5,278 nucleotides of DNA from Alcaligenaceae bacterium (GTDB lineage Bacteria; Pseudomonadota; Gammaproteobacteria; Burkholderiales; Burkholderiaceae): the NCBI GenBank assembly GCA_947372575.1, contig CANBUF010000172.1, positions 1-5,278 on the forward strand, written 5' to 3'. The notes below the pieces were generated by a model. The model was not told the DNA's origin and searched no databases. It saw only the letters and a list, made by a program, of their open reading frames with translations. Shown here in pieces: positions 1 to 5,278 of the stretch; positions within the stretch are counted from its first letter, which is position 1, and every line of letters starts with the position of its first letter. The position numbers were made by a program, and so were the translations under genes.

Positions 1-900
1 ATGGGCCAGGCCGCTTTTGTGTCCTTTGGGTAAATCCACCTGTGAGGGGTCGCCGGTTATGACGGCTTTGCTGCCAAACCCGATGCGGGTCAGGAACATT
101 TTCATTTGCTCAGGCGTCGTATTCTGGGCTTCATCCAGAATTACAAATGCATGATTCAGTGTGCGTCCGCGCATGTAGGCGAGCGGAGCAATTTCGATGG
201 TTTGCTTTTCAAACAGACGCTGGACGCGCTCAAAACCCATCAGGTCGTAGAGTGCGTCGTACAGAGGCCGCAGATAGGGATCAACCTTTTGAGCGAGATC
301 GCCTGGCAGAAACCCTAACCGTTCGCCGGCTTCGACCGCAGGACGGGTCAGGATCAGGCGTTGCACGGTGTCGCGCTCCATCGCGTCAATCGCACAGGCG
401 ACCGCGAGCCAGGTTTTGCCCGTACCGGCGGGCCCGACTCCAAACGTGATGTCATGCTTGAGAATGTTGTTCAGGTAATCGCGCTGTCGAGGTGTGCGTG
501 GTCGCAAGTCGCTGCGTCGCGTTCGTAAGGCGATCTGGCCACTCTCATCATCAAGAGGTGGAAAATCCGCCGGATCAAAGGTCTGTATCGAGGGTGAATG
601 CGTGCGTCCAACTCCGATTTCGACCAGACTCAGCTGGACGTCGTCGACCGATAGCGGACGTTGGGATGCCACGTTGTGCAAGGCGAACAGCATCTTGCTG
701 GCGGCCTCGGCATGTGCGCCATGCATTGTAAATTTACTGCCATGTCGTGAAATTTCGAGATCCAGCCCATCTGCGATTTGCCTGATGTTTTCATCAAGCG
801 GACCACAGAGGTTTGCAAGTTGCTGATTGTTGCCCTCAAGATTGAGTTTGACGGGCATCGGCCGATTGCGCGCGGATGATTTTGCGGGTGATCGGCTCAT
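1..900 (-). CDS. ybeZ: PhoH-family ATPase, YbeZ/PhoL type (partial, C-terminus cut off)
   Basis: Reading the minus strand from the ATG at 900-898 gives 300 residues with no stop, and the gene runs off the left edge. Visible motifs are a Walker A loop GPAGTGKT (residues 156-163), the stretch [18 protein letters not shown] (184-201) typical of PhoH proteins, a Walker B VILDEAQN (253-260) and [11 protein letters not shown] (281-291). About 150 residues precede the ATPase core, as in the YbeZ/PhoL branch and unlike shorter PhoH domains. Relatives are around 340-360 residues, so roughly the last 40-60 are missing. YbeZ is a cytoplasmic ATPase often encoded next to the endoribonuclease YbeY and linked to RNA/ribosome metabolism; its exact reaction is not settled. 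The start is chosen because its ATG overlaps the miaB stop as ATGA; a second in-frame ATG at residue 15 is possible. No strong ribosome binding site is seen, so translation is probably coupled to miaB. Family assignment is firm; the ybeZ/phoL label also rests on context. Confidence 0.95.
   Translation of the reverse strand, partial: MSRSPAKSSARNRPMPVKLNLEGNNQQLANLCGPLDENIRQIADGLDLEISRHGSKFTMHGAHAEAASKMLFALHNVASQRPLSVDDVQLSLVEIGVGRTHSPSIQTFDPADFPPLDDESGQIALRTRRSDLRPRTPRQRDYLNNILKHDITFGVGPAGTGKTWLAVACAIDAMERDTVQRLILTRPAVEAGERLGFLPGDLAQKVDPYLRPLYDALYDLMGFERVQRLFEKQTIEIAPLAYMRGRTLNHAFVILDEAQNTTPEQMKMFLTRIGFGSKAVITGDPSQVDLPKGHKSGLAH
897..900 (-). other. ATGA stop/start overlap coupling miaB and phoH
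   Basis: On the minus strand the phoH ATG (900-898) and the miaB TGA (899-897) share two bases within ATGA. This arrangement is a standard sign of termination-reinitiation coupling. It fits the lack of a strong Shine-Dalgarno sequence in the preceding 20 bases and implies that PhoH synthesis depends on miaB translation. Confidence 0.8.
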
Positions 901-2342
901 AGCGTGCTGTTGCCTGTGTTATCAGAGGATGTGTGGCTCGCAACGATTGCGCGAAAGGTATTAGTCATGGCTTCGGTGACCACCACATCCACCATCTGGC
1001 CGATTAATCGCGGGTGACCAGGGAAATTCACAATCCGGTTGTTTTCGGTACGACCGCTGAGTTCGTTGCTGTCGCGTGTCGAGGTGCCTTCGACCAGAAT
1101 GCGCTGGGTCGAACCCACCATGCCCTGCGCAATCGCATTTGCCTGCTCATTGATACGGGCCTGCAATCTGTGCAGGCGAGCGAGTTTGACCGTGGCAGGT
1201 GTGTCGTCCGTGAGGTCTGCTGCGGGTGTGCCCGGTCTGCGTGAGTAGACAAAGGAATAGGACATATCAAAACCGATTTCGTCTATCAGCGTCATCGTTT
1301 TTTCGAAGTCTTCTTCGGTTTCGCCAGGAAAGCCAACGATAAAGTCTGAGGAAACCGTCAGGCCAGGACGCGCGGTGCGCAGCTTGCGAATGATGGACTT
1401 GAACTCAATCGCCGTGTAGCCGCGTTTCATTGCCGCCAGCACACGATCGCTACCGGCCTGGACGGGCAGGTGGATGAACGACACAAGTTTAGGCAGGCGG
1501 GCAAAGGCATCCGCCATGCGCGAGGTCATTTCTTTAGGGTGAGAGGTGGTAAAGCGAATACGTTCGATACCAGGGATTTCGTGGACATATTCAAGCAAGG
1601 TTGCAAAGTCAGCGATCTCGGTGCTGTCTGCCATCGTGCCACGGTAGGCATTGACGTTTTGACCAAGCAGGTTGACTTCTTTGACACCCTGGTCAGCCAG
1701 GTCGGCGACTTCGGTGAGCACGTCTTCAAAGGGACGTGAGATTTCTTCGCCCCGGGTATAGGGCACCACACAGAAACTGCAATACTTGCTGCAGCCTTCC
1801 ATGATGGAAACGAAGGCTGATGGACCCTCTACGCGAGGAGGAGGCAGGGCATCAAACTTTTCGATCTCGGGAAAGCTGATGTCAACTTGCGAACGACCCT
1901 GGGATTTACGGCGTGCAATCAGCTCTGGCAAGCGATGCAAGGTCTGAGGACCAAACACAATATCAACATACGGAGCACGATCGACGATTGCCGCACCTTC
2001 CTGGCTGGCGACGCAGCCGCCCACACCAATCACGAGATTGGGGTTGAGTTTCTTAAGGTGTTTGACGCGCCCCAGATCAGAGAAAACTTTTTCTTGCGCT
2101 TTTTCGCGCACTGAACAGGTGTTGAACAGGATGACGTCTGCATCTTCGGGGGTCTGAGTGATCACCGCACCATGTTCCTGACCCAGGACATCGAGCATTT
2201 TGTCTGAGTCGTATTCGTTCATCTGACAACCAAAGGTGCGGATGAAAACTTTTTTAGGAGCGATAGGGGTGCCGGCGGCGGATGTTTCTGCAGGAATAAT
2301 AGGTATGATTTTTTGCATGATGGAGCCGAGGCGGGTGTTCAT
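897..2342 (-). CDS. miaB: tRNA-2-methylthio-N6-dimethylallyladenosine synthase MiaB
   Basis: The 481-residue product is a radical-SAM methylthiotransferase that converts i6A37 to ms2i6A37 in tRNAs reading codons that begin with U. Three domains appear in order. The N-terminal UPF0004-type domain begins near residue 31 and carries the three cysteines expected to hold the auxiliary 4Fe-4S cluster (C39 in TFGCQMN, C76 in NTCSVRE, C110 in GGC). The radical-SAM core has the CxxxCxxC triad C184, C188, C191 in [10 protein letters not shown], followed by LGQNVNAY (226-233), HLPVQAGSD (291-299) and [10 protein letters not shown] (333-342). A C-terminal TRAM RNA-binding domain spans about 405-468. All key residues are present, and the length is close to the roughly 474 of E. 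coli MiaB. The first about 30 residues are not conserved, so the start is uncertain: ATG at 2342, or ATG at 2318 (residue 9); neither has a clear Shine-Dalgarno sequence. The gene lies 86 bases after secF, and its TGA overlaps the phoH ATG. Confidence 0.97.
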   Translation of the reverse strand: MNTRLGSIMQKIIPIIPAETSAAGTPIAPKKVFIRTFGCQMNEYDSDKMLDVLGQEHGAVITQTPEDADVILFNTCSVREKAQEKVFSDLGRVKHLKKLNPNLVIGVGGCVASQEGAAIVDRAPYVDIVFGPQTLHRLPELIARRKSQGRSQVDISFPEIEKFDALPPPRVEGPSAFVSIMEGCSKYCSFCVVPYTRGEEISRPFEDVLTEVADLADQGVKEVNLLGQNVNAYRGTMADSTEIADFATLLEYVHEIPGIERIRFTTSHPKEMTSRMADAFARLPKLVSFIHLPVQAGSDRVLAAMKRGYTAIEFKSIIRKLRTARPGLTVSSDFIVGFPGETEEDFEKTMTLIDEIGFDMSYSFVYSRRPGTPAADLTDDTPATVKLARLHRLQARINEQANAIAQGMVGSTQRILVEGTSTRDSNELSGRTENNRIVNFPGHPRLIGQMVDVVVTEAMTNTFRAIVASHTSSDNTGNSTL

Positions 2343-2349
2343 CCCGTGG

Positions 2350-2385
2350 GCAGTAAGAGGAATATTTGATTTTACCTCTTACTGC
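2350..2385 (-). promoter_or_regulatory. Perfect 11-bp inverted repeat (14-nt AT-rich loop) in front of miaB
   Basis: The arms are 2350-2360 and 2375-2385 and match at all 11 positions: GCAGTAAGAGG and CCTCTTACTGC on the minus strand. The loop is 14 bases and AT-rich. The right arm ends 7 bases before the miaB ATG, so an RNA hairpin would sit where a ribosome binding site normally lies. The left arm contains AAGAGG, a Shine-Dalgarno-like string, paired with CCTCTT, which resembles the 3' tail of 16S rRNA. There is no U-run after the stem, so it is not a standard intrinsic terminator. As DNA, the dyad flanks a possible -10 element, TAAAAT (2374-2369), and could be an operator. The structure is certain as sequence; its role is inference. 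Confidence 0.6.
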
Positions 2386-2397
2386 ACCAAGCTCCAG
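2369..2397 (-). promoter_or_regulatory. Weak candidate sigma-70 promoter for miaB
   Basis: A -10-like TAAAAT (2374-2369) matches TATAAT at five of six positions. At a 17-base spacing the -35 position reads CTGGAG (2397-2392), a poor match to TTGACA. Transcription would start about seven bases downstream, inside the second arm of the inverted repeat. The weak -35 means this would need an activator or may not be a promoter at all. It is listed because the gap between secF and miaB is long enough for one and because the repeat is centred near it. Confidence 0.2.
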
Positions 2398-2428
2398 CAG
2401 CAAGGCCTATCCTTGATAACGGCAACGT

Positions 2429-3370
2429 TTACTCTTCGTAGACTTCTTCGATGGTGTCTACTTTCTTTGGCGGTTTGATCAGGTCTTCGCGTTTGACGCC
2501 CAGCCACATCGCAATTGCAGCAGCGACGAAGACAGAAGAATAAATACCAAACCAGATACCAATGGTCAGTGCCAGCGCAAAATAATGCAGGGTAGGACCA
2601 CCGAAAATCAGCATTGCCATCACCATCATCTGCGTCGAACCGTGTGTGATGATGGTGCGTGAAATAGTTTGTGTGATGGCACCATTAATCACCTCGACCA
2701 CTGAGGCATTACGTTCTTTACGGAAATTCTCGCGAATCCGGTCCATGATCACGACCGACTCGTTGACGGAGTAACCAAGCACCGCCAGGACGCCCGCCAG
2801 CACCGACAGGGAAAACTCCCAGCCAAAGAATGCAAAAAAGCCGAGAATAATCACAACGTCGTGCAAGTTGGCCAGCACGCCTGCAACTGCGAATTTCCAC
2901 TCAAATCTGATCGCCAGATAGACTACGATTCCAATCACCACAAAGAGCAGGGCAAGCAGACCGTTTTCAACCAGTTCACGTCCAACCTGTGGGCCGACAA
3001 ACTCAACCCGCCGCAGTTCTACAGTCGAATCGGCAGCTTTCAGTGCCTTCATGACGGTATCACTTTGCGAGGCAGAGCTTTGCCCTGCAGCAAGTGGCAA
3101 TCTGATCATGACATCGCGCGAGGTTCCGAAATTTTGAACCTGATAGTCGGTGTAGCCCAGACCAGACACCACGGTGCGGACCTGATCGAGCGGCGCTGAC
3201 TGGGTGTAGTTGACTTCCATGACCGTACCACCCGTGAATTCAATCGACAGGTGAAAGCCATTCGTTACGATGAAAAATACGGCGGCGATGAAGGTCAGAA
3301 AGCTGATGACGTTCAATACCAGCGCATGGCGCATGAAAGGGATAGTGCGCCCGATTCGGAAAAATTCCAT
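2429..3370 (-). CDS. secF: Protein translocase subunit SecF
   Basis: The 313-residue inner-membrane protein pairs with SecD in the SecDF complex, which uses the proton gradient to pull preproteins through SecYEG on the periplasmic side. It has the family layout: a first membrane segment (about 17-36), the motif IEFTGGT (43-49), a short periplasmic domain (about 40-130) ending in VGPQVG (125-130), then five membrane segments at about 136-154, 160-180, 184-204, 239-258 and 262-290. The hallmark GYSVNESVVIMDRIREN covers 199-215, and R238 in QTISRT matches the conserved arginine 34 residues after the key acidic position. That acidic position is E204, where E. coli has D213. The charged C-terminal tail (291-313) is cytoplasmic. 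Length is near the E. coli protein (323). The start at 3370 opens on MEFFRIG, a usual SecF N-terminus; the preceding GGA is close and weak as a ribosome site. It follows secD by 60 bases. Confidence 0.97.
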   Translation of the reverse strand: MEFFRIGRTIPFMRHALVLNVISFLTFIAAVFFIVTNGFHLSIEFTGGTVMEVNYTQSAPLDQVRTVVSGLGYTDYQVQNFGTSRDVMIRLPLAAGQSSASQSDTVMKALKAADSTVELRRVEFVGPQVGRELVENGLLALLFVVIGIVVYLAIRFEWKFAVAGVLANLHDVVIILGFFAFFGWEFSLSVLAGVLAVLGYSVNESVVIMDRIRENFRKERNASVVEVINGAITQTISRTIITHGSTQMMVMAMLIFGGPTLHYFALALTIGIWFGIYSSVFVAAAIAMWLGVKREDLIKPPKKVDTIEEVYEE

Positions 3371-3397
3371 GATCCGTATGTGTTCCGGTAAATAGCG

Positions 3398-3418
3398 GGC
3401 AGGCTAGAAAAGCCTGCC
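3398..3418 (-). promoter_or_regulatory. Intercistronic hairpin between secD and secF
   Basis: A perfect 8-bp inverted repeat (arms 3398-3405 and 3411-3418, GGCAGGCT/AGCCTGCC) has a 5-base loop and lies 12 bases after the secD stop and 27 bases before the secF start. The stem is GC-rich and should be stable in RNA. On the minus strand it is followed by CGCTATTTACC rather than a U-run, so it is not a convincing intrinsic terminator. It could protect the secD 3' end, mark a processing site or partly attenuate readthrough into secF. The fold is directly visible; any function is inferred. Confidence 0.5.
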
Positions 3419-3430
3419 ACGCATGAAGTT

Positions 3431-5278
3431 TTAGTCTTTAGGTTTCCAGACCGTGCCAATCGAAATCGATTGCAGTTTTTTCTTGCGGCCGTACCAGAGG
3501 TTTGCTAGCGCACGTACACCGACCACAGATGAGAACATTGAGGTCAGAATACCCAGGCAATGTACGACGGCAAAGCCGCGTATGGCACCCGAGCCGAACG
3601 TGAGCAACACTACACCAACAATCAGTGTCGTGAGGTTTGAGTCGAGAATGGTGCCCCAGGCACGATCAAACCCAAGTGCGATGGCTTGCTGGGGCGCTTC
3701 GCCATTGCGCAACTCTTCGCGGATCCGTTCGTTAATCAGTACGTTGGCGTCAATGGCCATGCCTAGTGTCAACGCGATCGCTGCAATACCCGGGAGCGTG
3801 AGCGTTGCTTGCAGCATGGAAAGAATCGCCAGCAGCAGCAGGACGTTGAGCGCCAGGCCAAGTGTGGAGAACACACCGAAGAGCTGATAATAGACCAGCA
3901 TGAAGATTGCAATGGCAACAAAACCATACAGGGTTGAGTTAAAGCCTTTAGCAATGTTGTCGGCGCCGAGGCTGGGCCCGATGGTGCGTTCTTCGATGAT
4001 TTCCATGGGGGCAGCGAGAGAGCCGGCACGCAACAGCAGTGCAGTATCTGCGGCTTCTTCTGCACTCATGCTGCCTGAAATCTGGACCTGACCACCAGGG
4101 ATTTCTCCACGGATGACAGGTGCCGTGACGACTTCGCCCCGGCCTTTTTCGAACAGCAGGATCGCCATACGCTTGCCGACGTTATCACGGGTGATATCGC
4201 GGAAGATACGTGCGCCTTTTGAATCGAGAGTCAGGTGTACGGCGGCTTGCTGTGACTGATTGTCGCGTCCGGCCTGGGCATCCTGGAGGTTTTCACCTGT
4301 CAAGATGACCTGACGACGCACCAGCAGTGGACGTCCATCCCGGTCCACATAGCGCTCGAGACCGAAGGGGACTGTCCCAGCAGCCAGTGCGCTTGAGGCG
4401 GCTGGCGAGTCATCCACCATACGGATTTCGAGTGTGGCAGTACGTCCAAGAATATCCTTGGCTTTTGCTACGTCCTGCACACCTGGCAATTGGACCACGA
4501 TCCGGTCAGTACCTTGTTGCTGGATCACAGGCTCGGCCACACCGAGCTCGTTGATCCGGTTATGCAAGGTTGTGATGTTTTGTTTAAGTGCGTTAGTTTG
4601 CACCGCAGTCGTGGCAGCCTGACTTAACGTACCGATGACTTGCAGTTTAGTGCCCTCGGCGCGCTCGGTGAGCTGCAGGTCAGGGTTGCGGGTGCGCATC
4701 GTTGATACAGCACGATCGCGGTTGGCTTCGCTGGAAAAGGACACGACGACGGACATGCCGTTGCGGTCAATGCCGGTATTCTCAATACGCTGGTCGCGTA
4801 AGGTCGCCCGCAGATCGGTCACCAGCGAGTCGTACCGTGCGGTCAAGGCACCCTGCATGTCAACTTGAAGCAGAAAATGCACGCCGCCGCGCAAATCCAG
4901 CCCTAGATACATGGGGTGTGCACCGAGTGCGCTCAGCCAGCCTGGTGACGCAGGCAGCAAATTCAGTGCAACCGTATAGGTGGCATCGGTTGCATTGGGA
5001 TTGAGTGATTTTTCGAGTAGATCTCGCGCCGTGATCTGCACATCGGTATTGGCAAAACGTACGCGTACTGTGCCAACCGGGCCATTTTGTTCAAATGACG
5101 CGCCTGTGTAGGCGATGCTGGCCTGGCGCAGGATGCCTTCGACACGTTCGAGCGTACCCGCATTGATTTTGAGGGTGGCTTTAGCGCTTGAAACCTGGAC
5201 CGCAGGCGATTCGCCATACAGGTTGGGTAGGGTGTAGAGCAGGCCGATCACAACCGCGACCAGCACCGTCAGGTATTT
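3431..5278 (-). CDS. secD: Protein translocase subunit SecD (partial, extreme N-terminus cut off)
   Basis: The reading frame is open to the right edge and gives 615 residues starting KYLTVLVAVVIGLLYTLPN. A GTG at 5266 lies inside the first membrane segment and is not a believable start; relatives begin a few residues earlier, so perhaps 5-10 residues are missing. SecD is the larger SecDF subunit: it binds translocating preprotein in the periplasm and carries half of the proton pathway. Numbering from the window edge, membrane segment 1 is about 3-18; the large periplasmic region spans about 20-440 and includes LGLDLRGGVH (125-134). Five further membrane segments follow at about 447-468, 471-489, 495-514, 545-563 and 567-594. 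The signature LGMAIDANVLINERIREEL (505-523) holds D510, equivalent to E. coli D519, the essential proton-pathway aspartate. The basic tail ending SIGTVWKPKD is cytoplasmic. Total length matches the roughly 615-residue family. secF follows after 60 bases; yajC is the usual upstream neighbour but lies outside this window. Confidence 0.97.
   Translation of the reverse strand, partial: KYLTVLVAVVIGLLYTLPNLYGESPAVQVSSAKATLKINAGTLERVEGILRQASIAYTGASFEQNGPVGTVRVRFANTDVQITARDLLEKSLNPNATDATYTVALNLLPASPGWLSALGAHPMYLGLDLRGGVHFLLQVDMQGALTARYDSLVTDLRATLRDQRIENTGIDRNGMSVVVSFSSEANRDRAVSTMRTRNPDLQLTERAEGTKLQVIGTLSQAATTAVQTNALKQNITTLHNRINELGVAEPVIQQQGTDRIVVQLPGVQDVAKAKDILGRTATLEIRMVDDSPAASSALAAGTVPFGLERYVDRDGRPLLVRRQVILTGENLQDAQAGRDNQSQQAAVHLTLDSKGARIFRDITRDNVGKRMAILLFEKGRGEVVTAPVIRGEIPGGQVQISGSMSAEEAADTALLLRAGSLAAPMEIIEERTIGPSLGADNIAKGFNSTLYGFVAIAIFMLVYYQLFGVFSTLGLALNVLLLLAILSMLQATLTLPGIAAIALTLGMAIDANVLINERIREELRNGEAPQQAIALGFDRAWGTILDSNLTTLIVGVVLLTFGSGAIRGFAVVHCLGILTSMFSSVVGVRALANLWYGRKKKLQSISIGTVWKPKD

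Noticed and set aside
147..449. Plus-strand open frame of 100 codons opposite phoH.
   Set aside because: The minus strand encodes clear PhoH motifs throughout this stretch; the plus-strand translation is arginine-rich with no recognisable domain, typical of antisense shadow frames.
2401..2415. Small inverted repeat CAAGG-CCTAT-CCTTG just after the secF stop, considered as a terminator stem.
   Set aside because: The stem is only 5 bp and has no U-run on either strand, so it is within what chance gives in such a gap.
2236..2478. Plus-strand open frame of 80 codons crossing the secF-miaB gap, considered as a small gene.
   Set aside because: Most of it is opposite the miaB 5' end and the secF 3' end, and it has no recognisable feature. 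The gap itself is better explained by the inverted repeat.
2861..3199. Plus-strand open frame of 112 codons opposite secF.
   Set aside because: It overlaps conserved SecF sequence on the other strand, and its product shows no domain or coherent composition.
3457..3480. Inverted repeat CAATCGA-AA-TCGATTG followed on the plus strand by a T-run, resembling an intrinsic terminator.
   Set aside because: It lies inside the secD coding sequence; the T-run is the complement of the KKK codons and the repeat encodes the SISIG tail. The stem is AT-rich, the loop is very tight, and no plus-strand gene ends here.
3453..3887. Plus-strand open frame of 144 codons opposite the secD 3' end, the longest antisense frame here.
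   Set aside because: It lies fully opposite conserved SecD membrane segments. Its serine/arginine-rich product has no motif, and I saw no promoter or ribosome site before it.

Overview
The window is a dense stretch of housekeeping genes, all read from the minus strand. The order of transcription (right to left in window coordinates) is secD (5' end cut by the window edge), secF, miaB, then a PhoH-family ATPase gene of the ybeZ/phoL type (3' end cut by the window edge). No plus-strand gene is supported. There are no RNA genes, mobile elements, CRISPR arrays or gene-free stretches over 300 bases. The only non-coding DNA is the 60-base secD-secF gap (3371-3430) and the 86-base secF-miaB gap (2343-2428).

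The proteins and gene order suggest a betaproteobacterium of the order Burkholderiales, possibly Alcaligenaceae. The evidence is the SecD N-terminus and its C-terminal tail, together with secD-secF leading into miaB and phoH. By eye the base composition is mid-50s % GC, lower than Bordetella. The taxonomic placement is inference from recalled family features, not from a search.

The right half (2429-5278) encodes the two halves of the SecDF membrane complex, which uses the proton motive force to help preproteins across the inner membrane after SecYEG/SecA action. The left half (1-2342) encodes MiaB, the radical-SAM methylthiotransferase that finishes ms2i6A37 in tRNA, and a PhoH-like ATPase usually found beside ybeY and linked to RNA metabolism. 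miaB and phoH overlap by ATGA and are surely co-transcribed. All four genes could form one transcript, but each of the two gaps holds a perfect inverted repeat that may set up separate expression levels.

I did not find an undescribed biological system. The most interesting items are: the 11-bp perfect inverted repeat just upstream of miaB, which pairs a Shine-Dalgarno-like AAGAGG with CCTCTT; an 8-bp hairpin between secD and secF; and glutamate in SecF at the position of the conserved proton-pathway aspartate.
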